Shown here in pieces: positions 8,292 through 17,931 of a DNA stretch of 64,000 nt (position 1 is the stretch's first letter; every line of letters starts with the position of its first letter). Origin of the DNA: DASWTL01 sp966250385 (GTDB lineage Bacteria; Bacteroidota; Bacteroidia; Sphingobacteriales; Sphingobacteriaceae); contig CBINHC010000012.1 in assembly GCA_966250385.1 (NCBI GenBank), positions 62,001 to 126,000 on the forward strand, read 5' to 3'. Below the pieces are notes generated by a model, which saw only the letters and a list, made by a program, of their open reading frames with translations, was not told the origin of the DNA and did no database searches. Made by a program: the position numbers and the translations under genes.

Positions 8292-9848
8292 ATGAAAAAA
8301 AATTTACTCTTAACCTGCTTGCTGACAGGAGGCGTACTGACCGCCTTCGCGCAGTCGGCAAATGACCCGGCCACGATCGGGAAGATCCGGACCGAGGGCC
8401 TGAAAAATTCAAAAGTCATGGAGACCGCATTCTATATCACGGATGTTGCGGGTCCGCGCTTATCAAATTCACCCGGTCTGCAGCGCGCTCAGGAATGGGC
8501 TGTGAATACCCTGAAGTCATGGGGACTCCAGAACGTCAAACTGGAACCATGGGGAACGTTCGGCAAAGGCTGGGAAGTGAAAAAATATTATGCGGCCATG
8601 ACCGCTCCCTACTATGCGCCGATCATCGGGTCGCCCAAAGCATGGACACCGGGAACCAACGGTCCGGTAAAGGCCGAGGTCGTGGTCATCAAAGCCGATT
8701 CGGTTGCTGACCTGGACAAATACAAGGGACAACTGAAAGGCAAGATCGTCATGCTCGAAAACGCTACGCCGATCGAAACGACCTTCAAACCTGACGGAAC
8801 CCGCTATACCGACCAGGAGCTCGAAGAGCTTGCAGCTCCGCCGCAGGAAAGCAACCGGGGCAACCGGGCGGGCGGCAACATGGATGCCATGAGGGCGCGG
8901 TTCGCGAAAATGCGGGAACTGAGAACCAGAATGAGCGATTTCTTCGTGGAAGAAAACGTGGGACTGATCCTGACCAGGACCCGGGGAACTCACGGAACTT
9001 TCTTTACCAGCAACGGAGCCTCTTACGCAGCTGATGCAAAACCGGTGGCGCCTGAAATCGAGATGGCTACCGAAGATTACCTCCGGGTACTTCGTCTGGC
9101 ACAGTCCGGCGTAAAAGTGCAGGTGGAAGCCGATGTTCAGACCCAGTTCCAGGACAAGGATCTGCAGGGCTACAACGTACTGGCAGAGATTCCGGGTACC
9201 GACAAGAAGCTTAAAGACGAGGTCGTTATTCTCGGAGCGCACTACGATTCATGGCACAGCGCAACCGGCGCGACCGACAACGCGGCAGGAAGCGCGGTGA
9301 TGATGGAAGCTATGCGGATCATCAAATCACTGGGCCTTAAACCGAAACGCACCATCCGGATCGCTCTCTGGAGCTCCGAGGAGCAGGGTCTGCATGGCTC
9401 AAGAAACTATGTTGCCAACCACTTCGGTGACCCGAAAACCATGCAGCTGAAACCAGCCCAGGAGAAAGTATCCGCTTATTACAACCTGGACAACGGTACC
9501 GGCAGGATCCGCGGGGTATATCTGCAGGGAAATGATGCGGTCCGCCCGATCTTCGCGCAGTGGCTGGAGCCGTTCAAGGATCTTGATGCAACAACACTGA
9601 CCATCCGCAACACCGGCGGAACCGATCACCTGGCATTTGATGCAGTGGGTATCCCGGGATTCCAGTTCATTCAGGACGGCATTGAGTACAATTCCCGTAC
9701 CCACCACTCGAATGAGGACACCTATGACCGGCTGATCCCTGCTGATCTGCAGCAGGCGGCAACCATCATTGCGGCGTTCGCATTCAATACCGCACAGCTG
9801 GATCAGAAACTTCCGCGGAAGGATCTTCCGAAAGCGCAGGCCAACTAA
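8292..9848 (+). CDS. Secreted M28-family metallopeptidase with PA-like insert
   Basis: Starting at ATG 8292 (the in-frame ATG at 8253 lies before the signal peptide) this is a 518-residue exported peptidase: MKKNLLLTCLLTGG then AFAQ. The middle (about 130-270) looks like a protease-associated domain. The zinc core follows with GAHYDSWHS near residue 316, ATDNAAGS near 326 and SSEEQGLHG near 362. The C-terminal THHSNEDTYD block supplies the last ligand. It resembles carboxypeptidase Q-like M28 enzymes of Bacteroidota. A strong terminator follows the stop codon. Confidence 0.9.
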   Translation: MKKNLLLTCLLTGGVLTAFAQSANDPATIGKIRTEGLKNSKVMETAFYITDVAGPRLSNSPGLQRAQEWAVNTLKSWGLQNVKLEPWGTFGKGWEVKKYYAAMTAPYYAPIIGSPKAWTPGTNGPVKAEVVVIKADSVADLDKYKGQLKGKIVMLENATPIETTFKPDGTRYTDQELEELAAPPQESNRGNRAGGNMDAMRARFAKMRELRTRMSDFFVEENVGLILTRTRGTHGTFFTSNGASYAADAKPVAPEIEMATEDYLRVLRLAQSGVKVQVEADVQTQFQDKDLQGYNVLAEIPGTDKKLKDEVVILGAHYDSWHSATGATDNAAGSAVMMEAMRIIKSLGLKPKRTIRIALWSSEEQGLHGSRNYVANHFGDPKTMQLKPAQEKVSAYYNLDNGTGRIRGVYLQGNDAVRPIFAQWLEPFKDLDATTLTIRNTGGTDHLAFDAVGIPGFQFIQDGIEYNSRTHHSNEDTYDRLIPADLQQAATIIAAFAFNTAQLDQKLPRKDLPKAQAN

Positions 9849-9864
9849 AGGATCCTGTTATAAC

Positions 9865-9905
9865 AAAAACCTCTGCACCGGCTCCGGGCAGAGGTTTTTT
9901 ATTTT
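9865..9905. terminator. Bidirectional intrinsic terminator
   Basis: ACCTCTGC (9869-9876) pairs with GCAGAGGT (9888-9895) across an 11-nt loop. A run of A precedes and a run of T follows, so it can stop both the plus-strand M28 gene and the convergent metallo-hydrolase. Confidence 0.85.
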
Positions 9906-9922
9906 AACTCATTTATTGTAAT

Positions 9923-11344
9923 TCATTTTATTCTGTCATGCTGATTCAGGACGACCTTTTCATGGAGGTCCGGGATCATCACTTCTTTGAATCCTTTTTC
10001 CAGCACCTTTTCACGGAACCGTTCCTGAACCTGCGGTTCGCCATGAACCAGGAATACCTTCCGGACCTGCGCCGGGTCCTGGCAGGAGAGAAAGTTCAGC
10101 AGGTCCTCATAGTCGCCATGGGCGCTCATCGACCGGATCTCGCGGACCTCGGCCTTGACGTCATACTCCTCACCGAAGATCTCCACCACCGGCGCGCCGG
10201 CCATTAAACGCCCCCCGAGGGACCGGGGTTCGCAATAACCCACCATCAGGATGGTATGCTTCTCATTGCCGATGTTGTTCCGGATGTGGTGCTTCACCCG
10301 TCCCGCTTCCGCCATCCCGGAGGATGAAATAATCACGCACGGCCGCGGATCATCGTTGAGAGCGCGGGATTCCTCTACCGATTCAATAAACTTCAGGCCC
10401 CGGAAGGCGAACGGATCGTGATCCACCTTCATGACCTCCTGTACGTCATGGTTGTACTCGTCCGGGTGGCTTTTGAAGACTTCGGTTGCCTGTCCCGACA
10501 GCGGGCTGTCGACATAGTATGCGACCTCAGGCAGCAGTCCCCTGAGCTCAAGGCCGTTCAGGGCATACAGGATCTCCTGGGTTCGGCCCACGCTGAATGC
10601 CGGAATGATGACCTTTCCGCCTTTCGCCATACAGGTGGACTGGATCACCTCCCGGATGAGGTCCTCCATCGGCTCGAGATCCTTATGCAGCGAATCCCCG
10701 TAGGTTGATTCGAGCAGGATATAGTCCGCCTGGGGAAAGGGTTGCGGGCTGCGCAGGATCAGATCCCCGTAGCGGCCGACATCGCCGCTGTAGGTGATCC
10801 GGGTATATTTTCCGTCCTCCAGAATGGTCAGGCTGACCGCGGCGCTTCCGATGACATGTCCGGCATCGGTCAGGCGGATGGTGATCCGCGGAGTGACCTC
10901 AAAGTCCTCATTGTACTCCAGAATCCTGAAGAGCCGCAGCGCTTCCATCACGTCGTCCTCGGTGTACAGGGGTTCCAGCAGCTTCATATTCTTCCGCGAC
11001 CGGGCCAGGTTGCTGTACTCGGTGTCCTGCATCTGGATCCGCGCGGAATCCATCAGCAGGATCTTTGTCAGATGCATCGTTGCTGCAGTACAGTAGATCT
11101 CCCCTTCGAACCCCTCCCTGACCAGCCTGGGGATCAGCCCGCAGTGATCGATATGCGCGTGGGACAAGACCATAAAGCTGATCTTTTTCGGATTGAAGCC
11201 GAAATAATCGTTCAGCTCATCAGTCTCATCCCCCATACCCTGGAACATGCCGCAGTCCAGCAGGATCCTCGTTTCGTCGTTTAACGTAATTACATGCTTG
11301 CTGCCGGTTACTGTCCGGGCAGCACCGTGAAAGGCTATCTCCAT
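9923..11344 (-). CDS. MBL-fold / beta-CASP RNA-processing metallo-hydrolase
   Basis: A 473-residue beta-CASP protein. The metal motif SHAHIDHCG (H62, H64, D66, H67) is followed by DAGHVIGSA (about 162) and YSGDVGRYG. Beta-CASP signatures follow later: SSSGMAEAGR near residue 345, GYCEPRSLGG and SMSAHGDY. The order and length match the bacterial TTHA0252/CPSF-like family, which acts as an RNA endo- or exonuclease. It lacks the features of the ligase-associated exonuclease, so it is probably not PdeM's partner. It is transcribed alone, divergent from the blaI operator region. Confidence 0.9.
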   Translation of the reverse strand: MEIAFHGAARTVTGSKHVITLNDETRILLDCGMFQGMGDETDELNDYFGFNPKKISFMVLSHAHIDHCGLIPRLVREGFEGEIYCTAATMHLTKILLMDSARIQMQDTEYSNLARSRKNMKLLEPLYTEDDVMEALRLFRILEYNEDFEVTPRITIRLTDAGHVIGSAAVSLTILEDGKYTRITYSGDVGRYGDLILRSPQPFPQADYILLESTYGDSLHKDLEPMEDLIREVIQSTCMAKGGKVIIPAFSVGRTQEILYALNGLELRGLLPEVAYYVDSPLSGQATEVFKSHPDEYNHDVQEVMKVDHDPFAFRGLKFIESVEESRALNDDPRPCVIISSSGMAEAGRVKHHIRNNIGNEKHTILMVGYCEPRSLGGRLMAGAPVVEIFGEEYDVKAEVREIRSMSAHGDYEDLLNFLSCQDPAQVRKVFLVHGEPQVQERFREKVLEKGFKEVMIPDLHEKVVLNQHDRIK

Positions 11345-11442
11345 ATATATATCTCGGGCTGTGTCTCTAAGTAATGGAAGATAACACCGATTTCTTCGTT
11401 TTGTCGGCCGGGATGGCGAAAAAACAAAAACCGAAAACTAAA

Positions 11443-11477
11443 AACTAAAAAAATAGTTGTTAACTAAAAAATTAGTT
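11443..11477 (+). promoter_or_regulatory. Twin BlaI-type operators upstream of blaI
   Basis: Two 16-nt dyads, AACTAAAAAAATAGTT (11443-11458) and AACTAAAAAATTAGTT (11462-11477), have perfect AACTA/TAGTT arms and centres 19 bp apart, about two helical turns. The second ends 27 nt before the blaI ATG. Known BlaI/MecI/CopY sites are short dyads bound by repressor dimers, so these are the likely autoregulatory sites. Confidence 0.7.
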
Positions 11478-11504
11478 GTACCTTTCATTATACTTAACAC
11501 GACC

Positions 11505-11879
11505 ATGGAAATAAAGGAGTTAACTAAGGCGGAGGAGCAGATCATGCAGGTCCTGTGGGATCTCGAATCGGGCTTCGTGAAAGATGTCCTGGACCGGTTA
11601 CCGGAGCCGAAGCCGGCCTATAACACGGTGTCCACGATCGTTCGGATCTTGGAGACGAAGGGATTTGTCGGTCACGAAGCTTTCGGCAAAAGCCACCGGT
11701 ATCACCCGGTGATCAGCCGTGAACAGTACCGGAGCTTCGCCGCGGAAAAGCTGCTGTCCGGCTATTTCAGCAATTCCGTAGAGAATATGTTCTCGTTCTT
11801 CGTCAGGGAGAAGAAACTGGACCTGAAGGAAGCCGACGAGATCATGAAAATGATTGAAAAACTTAAAGACAAGAAGTGA
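11505..11879 (+). CDS. blaI: BlaI/MecI/CopY-family transcriptional repressor
   Basis: The ATG at 11505 gives a 124-residue protein starting MEIKELTKAEEQIMQVLW, the standard opening of the family. An upstream in-frame ATG at 11457 lies within the operators and is rejected. The winged helix covers about residues 5-75, with YNTVSTIVRILETKG as the recognition-helix region. The helical C-terminal part (75-124) dimerises and holds the region that the partner protease normally cleaves. The four-base overlap with the downstream M56 gene is the usual BlaI-BlaR1 arrangement. In Bacteroidota such pairs often serve functions other than beta-lactam resistance. Confidence 0.93.
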   Translation: MEIKELTKAEEQIMQVLWDLESGFVKDVLDRLPEPKPAYNTVSTIVRILETKGFVGHEAFGKSHRYHPVISREQYRSFAAEKLLSGYFSNSVENMFSFFVREKKLDLKEADEIMKMIEKLKDKK

Positions 11880-14068
11880 TGAACGCGCTTACGTATCTTC
11901 TGCAGGTAAACATCTACCTGGTTCTGTTCCTGGGATTCTACTGGATCGCCCTTAAAAACGAAACGTTTTTTAAGCCCAACCGGATCTATCTGATCAGCAC
12001 GGCGGTCCTGTCGTTCCTGATTCCCTTCCTGAGCCTTGACCTGTTCCGGGACCTGGTCATCACGGAAACGGTGCGCGAGATCTCGATGGTCCCGATGGAG
12101 GTCGTTTACCAGCCGGTGATCATCGCTTCAGAACCATCGGGAGCTACGCCGGCAGATGTGCTGACCTGGATCTACCTGACCGGGGCCGGCTTTTTCCTTG
12201 CCCGCCTGCTGGTCCGGCTTTACGGCTTGAGGAAAGCTATCCGGAACCCGCAGAACACGGCCTTTTCATTTTTCGGCATCCTGTCCGTCGCACCGGAGCT
12301 GGAGCAGCGGGATACCATCCTTCAGCACGAACAGGTACATGCGCGCCAGTGGCATTCGTTCGATGTGCTCCTGATGGAGATCCTGGCCGTGATCAACTGG
12401 TTCAACCCGGTGACCTATCTGTACCGGACGGAGATCAGGCATATCCATGAATTTATCGCGGACGAGGAATCGTCGCGGGACAGCAAGGAAACCTATGCCA
12501 TGCTCCTGCTGAGCAACACGTTCGGCATACCGGCTCACCAGCTGACCAACAGCTTTTTTAACCAGTCACTTTTAAAAAGGAGGATACACATGTTAAGCAA
12601 ACACCGCTCACAACGCACGAAACTGCTGAAGTACGGGCTCTGCGCACCGATCTTCAGTTTCATGCTGATCTTATCATCCGCCGCAGTAAGCAGGCAGGCA
12701 TCCGAACTGGCCGATACAGGGTCAGACCTGATCACCAGGGCCGAAGCACGAAAATCCAACAATGATTTCCTGAAGCGAAATCCGGCCGTCAGGGGCGTGA
12801 GATGGTCCGCGGGCGGAACCGTCCTCGAGATTTTCCTGAAGAACGGAAAAACGGAACGGTATGACCTGGCAAACGCGGACGAGATGGAGAAACTGACCAC
12901 CGCCTACGGCACCGTACCGGTCCCGCCTCCGGCAGCAGCGTCTGAAGATACCATCCCGGCAGGATCGCCCGAAGATTACGAACAGTTCCTGAAGAACAAC
13001 CCGGAAGTGGAGAGGGTCGGCTGGAGAAACCGCCTGGTGATCATCACGCTGAAAAGCGGCCGGTCCGAATCCTACGATCTCGACAACGAAGCCGCTATGA
13101 AGACCGCCCGGAATAAGTACGGCAAACTACCGGCAGCTCCGCCGCCACCACCGCAACGAAGCAATACCGGGAATGCCAGCCAGCAGGATGACCTGTATAA
13201 CTTTGCTTCCGTGGAACAGTTGCCCAAATTCCCGGGCGGCGATGAACAGTTCGGAAAGTTCCTGGCAGGGAACCTGAAGTACCCCGCAGAAGCAAAGGAA
13301 AAGCACATTTCCGGCAGAGTTTTCGTAAGCTTTGTTGTTGAAAAAGACGGCTCACTGACCGACATCAAAGTGCTCCGCGGCCTGGGTTACGGCACGGACG
13401 AGGAAGCCGTTCGCGTCCTGAAGGCCTCGCCGAAATGGTCACCCGGGATGAAAGAGGGAAAGAAGGTTCGCGTACAATTTACGATGCCCATATTTTTTCA
13501 ACTGGGCGAACCTGAACAGCATGCAGCGGAAGACCAGGGGAACCCCGGTAAGGCGTTTGATTTCGCGTCGGTGGAACAACTGCCTAAATTTCCCGGCGGG
13601 GACGCGGGATTCTCTGAATTTTTATCGGAGAATATCAGATACCCTTCCGAGGCCAAAGCAAAAAATATCCAGGGCAAAGTATTTGCACAGTTCACAGTGG
13701 AAACGGACGGTTCATTATCCGGCATTAAGATCGTAAGAGGTCTGGGGGCCGGAACAGAAGAAGAAACCCTGAGGGTCCTTAAACTGTCGCCACGGTGGAT
13801 CCCGGGAACTAATGACGGTAAGCCGGTCCGGGTATCCTACACGATCCCGATAGACTACCAGCTGGCCCCAACCTGGAACCCGGCCATTCTGAAGGATAAG
13901 AAGAAACTGTTCGTGCTGAACGGCAATATCGTATCGGCCGGAGAACTGGAAAAACTCGAACCGCACCAGATCAGAGCCATCAACGTCCTGGACGCCGCTG
14001 AGGCGAAGAAACAGTACGGGAAAAAGGGCAGGAACGGCGCGGTCCTGATCACGACAAAGAACAATTAA
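11879..14068 (+). CDS. M56 (BlaR1-like) metallopeptidase with two TonB C-terminal domains and plug-like tail
   Basis: This 729-residue protein starts at ATG 11879, overlapping blaI. Four N-terminal hydrophobic helices surround the zinc site HEQVH (residues 150-154), with HEFIADEES near 190. After the last helix (about 256-275) come two copies of a FLKxNPxVxxVxW module (about 293-340 and 361-415), each ending in a proline-rich linker. Two TonB C-terminal domains follow, both opening FASVEQLPKFPGGD (442-540 and 562-662). The final 55 residues (FVLNGN, then GRNGAVLITTK) resemble a TonB-receptor plug motif. The protein probably senses an envelope signal and inactivates BlaI. Confidence 0.88.
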   Translation: MNALTYLLQVNIYLVLFLGFYWIALKNETFFKPNRIYLISTAVLSFLIPFLSLDLFRDLVITETVREISMVPMEVVYQPVIIASEPSGATPADVLTWIYLTGAGFFLARLLVRLYGLRKAIRNPQNTAFSFFGILSVAPELEQRDTILQHEQVHARQWHSFDVLLMEILAVINWFNPVTYLYRTEIRHIHEFIADEESSRDSKETYAMLLLSNTFGIPAHQLTNSFFNQSLLKRRIHMLSKHRSQRTKLLKYGLCAPIFSFMLILSSAAVSRQASELADTGSDLITRAEARKSNNDFLKRNPAVRGVRWSAGGTVLEIFLKNGKTERYDLANADEMEKLTTAYGTVPVPPPAAASEDTIPAGSPEDYEQFLKNNPEVERVGWRNRLVIITLKSGRSESYDLDNEAAMKTARNKYGKLPAAPPPPPQRSNTGNASQQDDLYNFASVEQLPKFPGGDEQFGKFLAGNLKYPAEAKEKHISGRVFVSFVVEKDGSLTDIKVLRGLGYGTDEEAVRVLKASPKWSPGMKEGKKVRVQFTMPIFFQLGEPEQHAAEDQGNPGKAFDFASVEQLPKFPGGDAGFSEFLSENIRYPSEAKAKNIQGKVFAQFTVETDGSLSGIKIVRGLGAGTEEETLRVLKLSPRWIPGTNDGKPVRVSYTIPIDYQLAPTWNPAILKDKKKLFVLNGNIVSAGELEKLEPHQIRAINVLDAAEAKKQYGKKGRNGAVLITTKNN

Positions 14069-14121
14069 AACAGCTGAAGTAACAGCGAAAACGGCCGGAC
14101 AGCGGCCCGGCTGGTCAATAA

Positions 14122-14156
14122 GAAAGCCTGAAGCTTATCACTTCAGGCTTTCTCTT
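14122..14156. terminator. Bidirectional intrinsic terminator
   Basis: Perfect 12-bp arms GAAAGCCTGAAG (14122-14133) and CTTCAGGCTTTC (14141-14152) with a 7-nt loop lie between the convergent M56 and sdhB genes. The T-tracts are short. Confidence 0.75.
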
Positions 14157-14184
14157 GTGGCCTCGTCCCGGCAGGTCAAAAATA

Positions 14185-14952
14185 CTAAATATCTTCTTCT
14201 TTGAAGAATTTTGCAGTATAGTAATCCCTGTTCATCCGGGCAATATTGGTGATCGAGATCTCTTTCGGACATTCCGCCTCACAGGCACCGGTATTGGTAC
14301 AGTGACCGAAGCCTTCCGCTTCCATCTGCGCGACCATGGCCTGCACCCTGCGGTACCGCTCAGGCTGTCCCTGCGGCAACAGGGCCAGCTGGGAAATCTT
14401 TGCCGATACGAACAGACTTGCAGAAGCATTCTTACAGGCTGCCACACAGGCGCCGCACTGAATACATGTTGCGGAATTGAACGCCTCGTCGGCTATTACC
14501 TTGGGAACCGGGATCGCGTTGGCATCCGGCACCCCGCCGGTACCTACGGATACATATCCGCCCGCCTGCTGGATCCTGTCAAAAGCCGACCGGTCGACAG
14601 CAAGGTCCTTGATCACCGGAAATGCTCCGGCTCTCCAGGGTTCGATGGTGATCGTTTCTCCGTCCGAGAAGCTCCGCATGTGCAGCTGGCACGTCGTAAT
14701 GGCGCGCTTCGGACCGTGCGGACGTCCGTTTATATGCAATGAACACATTCCGCAGATCCCTTCGCGGCAGTCGTGGTCAAAGTGGATAGGATCCTCATTC
14801 TTTCTTACCAGGCTCTCATTCACCACATCCAGCATCTCCAGGAAAGACATATCAGGAGAGATATCATTGGCAGTGTAAGTAACGAACTCACCTTTGTCAG
14901 AAGCACTCTTTTGTCTCCAGACCTTTAGCGTTAAATTCATATTTCCGCTCAT
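14185..14952 (-). CDS. sdhB: Succinate dehydrogenase / fumarate reductase iron-sulfur subunit
   Basis: A 255-residue electron-transfer subunit. The plant-ferredoxin [2Fe-2S] ligands are C62, C67, C70 and C88 (CREGICGMC, then TTC). The C-terminal domain has CIQCGAC (C163, C166, C169, then C173) and C218, C224 and C228 for the [4Fe-4S] and [3Fe-4S]/[4Fe-4S] clusters. It passes electrons from SdhA flavin to the b-type cytochrome. Another in-frame ATG is at 14940; the first is used here. It is the last gene of sdhCAB, separated from sdhA by 63 bp that hold an unusual 7-nt-periodic hairpin. Confidence 0.95.
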   Translation of the reverse strand: MSGNMNLTLKVWRQKSASDKGEFVTYTANDISPDMSFLEMLDVVNESLVRKNEDPIHFDHDCREGICGMCSLHINGRPHGPKRAITTCQLHMRSFSDGETITIEPWRAGAFPVIKDLAVDRSAFDRIQQAGGYVSVGTGGVPDANAIPVPKVIADEAFNSATCIQCGACVAACKNASASLFVSAKISQLALLPQGQPERYRRVQAMVAQMEAEGFGHCTNTGACEAECPKEISITNIARMNRDYYTAKFFKEEDI

Positions 14953-14969
14953 GTCGATATTGATTTGAG

Positions 14970-15016
14970 TAATGCGTAATGCGTATCAGAAATACCCGGT
15001 ACGCAATACCCGATAC
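14970..15016 (-). repeat. 7-nt-periodic hairpin between sdhA and sdhB
   Basis: On the plus strand three heptads (TAATGCG, TAATGCG, TATCAGA; 14970-14990), an AA spacer, and three more heptads (TACCCGG, TACGCAA, TACCCGA; 14993-15013) plus TAC form an imperfect inverted structure. GTAATGCGTA (14976-14985) pairs with TACGCAATAC (15000-15009) with one mismatch. It fills the sdhA-sdhB spacer and has no T-tract, so it is probably not a terminator. Confidence 0.65.
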
Positions 15017-16950
15017 TATTTATAACTCCGTTGTGTTAATTTAACATTTTCAAAATTCAGCTCTTCCTTGTGCAGGACAGGGGCCTGACCGTAACCGGTG
15101 TATTCCCAGGCAGCCACGTAGGCAAAGTTCGCGTCATCACGTTTCGCTTCACCTTCTTCGGTCTGGCTTTCAACCCGGAAGTGTCCGCCGCAGGATTCTT
15201 TACGGTGCAGCGCATCCTCTACCATCAGTTCACCCAGTTCAAGGAAGTCGGCAACTCGGTGGGCCTTTTCAAGCGACTGGTTGAACTCTTCATTTTTGCC
15301 GGGCACGATCACGTTCTTCCAGAAGTCTTCACGCAGCTCACGGATCATGCCTTTCGCCTTGATCAGACCTTCTTCATTTCTGGCCATTCCGCAATATTCC
15401 CACATGATCTTTCCGAGTTCACGGTGGTACTCATCAACGGTCTTTGTTCCCTTCAGGGACAGTAACCGGTTGATATTGTCTTCAACGCTCTTCTTCGCTT
15501 CAGCAAAAGCCGGGTGATTCGCATTGACCGGAGCAGGACCGATGGTGGCCAGATAATCACCGATCGTTGACGGGATCACAAAGTAACCGTCGGCAAGCCC
15601 CTGCATCAGTGCGGAGGCACCGAGGCGGTTCGCACCGTGGTCAGAGAAGTTCGCTTCACCCAGCGCATACAGTCCGGGAACTGTGGTCATCAGGTTGTAG
15701 TCAACCCAAAGTCCGCCCATGGTGTAATGCACCGCCGGATAGATCCGCATCGGAACCTTATAGGGGTTCTCGTCGGTGATCTGGTAATACATGTCGAACA
15801 GGTTACCGTATTTTTCACGGACAGCGTCCTCGCCCAGACGGCGGATCGCATCAGCGAAGTCGAGGAATACGGCAACACCTGAAGAACCTACGCCGCGCTG
15901 GTCGTCAACGGCTTCCTTGGCATTCCGGGAAGCCACGTCACGCGGCACCAGGTTTCCGAAGGAAGGATATTTGCGTTCCAGGAAGTAATCCCGGTCTTCT
16001 TCTTTGATATCGGCGGCCTTGATCTCTCCCTTACGGAGACGGGCAGCCATTTCACGGGTCTTAGGAACCCATACCCGGCCGTCGTTCCGCAGGGATTCCG
16101 ACATCAGCGTCAGTTTGGACTGGTGCTCGCCGGTTACCGGTATACAGGTCGGGTGGATCTGGGTAAAGCACGGGTTTCCGAAAAGAGCACCTTTCTTGTG
16201 CGCTTTCCATGCCGCCGTAGCGTTGGAGCCCATCGCATTGGTCGAGAGGTAGAACACGTTTCCGTAACCGCCTGAACAGATCAGGACGGCATGTCCGGCA
16301 TGTGTTTCAATTTCTCCGGTGATCAGGTTCCGGGTAACGATACCCTGCGCTTTTCCGTCCACAACGACGACTTCCATCATTTCGTGACGGTTGTACATCT
16401 TGACTTTCCCTTCGTGGATCTGACGGTTAAGTGCGGAATAGGCACCCAGCAGCAGCTGCTGTCCGGTCTGGCCCCGTGCGTAGAACGTACGGGAAACCTG
16501 GGCACCCCCGAATGAACGGTTATCCAGCAGACCGCCGTATTCCCGGGCAAACGGAACGCCCTGGGCGACGCACTGGTCAATAATATTCACGGAAACCTCC
16601 GCAAGACGGTGAACGTTGGCCTCACGGGCGCGGTAGTCACCACCTTTGATCGTATCGTAGAACAGCCTGTAAACGCTGTCGCCATCGTTCCGGTAATTCT
16701 TGGCAGCGTTGATACCTCCCTGTGCTGCGATCGAGTGCGCACGGCGGGGGCTGTCCTGGAAACAGAAACACTGCACATTGTAACCCAGCTCGGCCAGGGA
16801 TGCCGCAGCAGAAGCGCCGGCAAGTCCGCTGCCTACAACGATGATATTGTATTTACGCTTGTTGGCCGGGTTGACAAGTTTAAGATTGAATTTATGCTTG
16901 GCCCATTTTTCACCTAATGCGCCTTCAGGAATTTTTGCATCTAACTTCAT
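15016..16950 (-). CDS. sdhA: Succinate dehydrogenase / fumarate reductase flavoprotein subunit
   Basis: A 644-residue flavoprotein that oxidises succinate to fumarate (or the reverse). It has the N-terminal dinucleotide fold [12 protein letters not shown] near residue 40 and [11 protein letters not shown], whose histidine carries the covalent FAD in the family. Substrate-site blocks follow: [23 protein letters not shown] and [11 protein letters not shown]. The length is that of the epsilon/Bacteroidota-type enzyme paired with a single b558 cytochrome. It lies 36 bp downstream of sdhC and upstream of sdhB. Confidence 0.96.
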   Translation of the reverse strand: MKLDAKIPEGALGEKWAKHKFNLKLVNPANKRKYNIIVVGSGLAGASAAASLAELGYNVQCFCFQDSPRRAHSIAAQGGINAAKNYRNDGDSVYRLFYDTIKGGDYRAREANVHRLAEVSVNIIDQCVAQGVPFAREYGGLLDNRSFGGAQVSRTFYARGQTGQQLLLGAYSALNRQIHEGKVKMYNRHEMMEVVVVDGKAQGIVTRNLITGEIETHAGHAVLICSGGYGNVFYLSTNAMGSNATAAWKAHKKGALFGNPCFTQIHPTCIPVTGEHQSKLTLMSESLRNDGRVWVPKTREMAARLRKGEIKAADIKEEDRDYFLERKYPSFGNLVPRDVASRNAKEAVDDQRGVGSSGVAVFLDFADAIRRLGEDAVREKYGNLFDMYYQITDENPYKVPMRIYPAVHYTMGGLWVDYNLMTTVPGLYALGEANFSDHGANRLGASALMQGLADGYFVIPSTIGDYLATIGPAPVNANHPAFAEAKKSVEDNINRLLSLKGTKTVDEYHRELGKIMWEYCGMARNEEGLIKAKGMIRELREDFWKNVIVPGKNEEFNQSLEKAHRVADFLELGELMVEDALHRKESCGGHFRVESQTEEGEAKRDDANFAYVAAWEYTGYGQAPVLHKEELNFENVKLTQRSYK

Positions 16951-16986
16951 GTCAGAAATATTTGTACCCTTACGGGATGGTTATCA

Positions 16987-17772
16987 CTATTTAAAAAAGA
17001 AGATATACAATGGCATCGCTGCGAAAATCGCAGGGATCAGGATACCGAAGACCCACATGCTGAGGAACCGGATCGCCGGAACATACCGCCTGTGATCCCA
17101 GCCCAGCGTCTGGAACGCACTCCGGAAGCCGTGCACCAGGTGAAAGCCCAGGGCTGCCATTGACAGGACGTACAGGGCTACATACCACCATTGCTTGAAG
17201 GAACTGTGAACGACCTTGTAGAGATCCTTGGCGATCAGCACCTTGGTTCCGTTCTGCGCGTCGACAAAGTCGGAGTGTACCAGAGGTACCGCGGAGATCG
17301 GAAGCTCGGTTACCTGTACGTTATCAGGATTCGATAGCTGCGCCTCGTACTTCGTGTAGGGCAAACCACCCCAGTGATACTGCGCCCAGAAGTTGCTCAT
17401 GTGAACGACCAGGAAGATCAGGATCACCGTTCCCAGGATACCCATGTTCCGGGAGGTCCATGGACTGTTGGCGGCACCGTTGTAGCTTGCGTATCCGACC
17501 GGACGTGCACTTGCGCTTCTGCGGGTCAGGACCAGCGCATAAACCGCGTGGATGATGATACTCGCATAAAGAACATAGGAGATGATCTTGATCGGGGCAA
17601 AGTGAGTCATGAAATAGGAATACGAATTGAACGCAAGTCCCTGATCATCTTTGAATAACTGTAAGTTTCCGATTAGATGTACAATAAGGAAAGTACACAG
17701 GAATAAACCTGTTAAACTCATGATAAGCTTTTTCCCCAATGTGGTTGAGAAAGCCTGATTAAATCTGCTCAT
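16987..17772 (-). CDS. sdhC: Succinate dehydrogenase cytochrome b558 subunit
   Basis: The 261-residue membrane anchor has five hydrophobic helices (near residues 15-35, 58-80, 106-128, 193-215 and 235-258) and histidines in or beside them (LIVHLIGN, IIHAVY, VVHMSNF, FHLVHG) suited to ligate two haems. This is the single-subunit cytochrome b558 type of Bacteroidota, which replaces separate SdhC and SdhD and reduces menaquinone. It is the first gene of the operon and has a consensus -7 box 32 nt upstream. Confidence 0.94.
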   Translation of the reverse strand: MSRFNQAFSTTLGKKLIMSLTGLFLCTFLIVHLIGNLQLFKDDQGLAFNSYSYFMTHFAPIKIISYVLYASIIIHAVYALVLTRRSASARPVGYASYNGAANSPWTSRNMGILGTVILIFLVVHMSNFWAQYHWGGLPYTKYEAQLSNPDNVQVTELPISAVPLVHSDFVDAQNGTKVLIAKDLYKVVHSSFKQWWYVALYVLSMAALGFHLVHGFRSAFQTLGWDHRRYVPAIRFLSMWVFGILIPAIFAAMPLYIFFFK

Positions 17773-17804
17773 TCTACTATTGGTTGTTTAGTTTTTAGCG
17801 AAGG

Positions 17805-17812
17805 CAAAAATA
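17805..17812 (-). promoter_or_regulatory. Consensus -7 promoter element for sdhCAB
   Basis: TATTTTTG on the minus strand matches TAnnTTTG exactly and lies 32 nt before the sdhC ATG. No clear -33 element was found at 19 bp spacing. Confidence 0.5.
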
Positions 17813-17931
17813 TTCATAAAATGGCGAAATCTCTATAATAAAGGGAGTAATTATAACAGGGCCAACAATTTAGAAAGGTTCTACTTAACAGCCCGGGAGA
17901 GCCGATTCACTGTATGCCAGCGCCTTACTTC

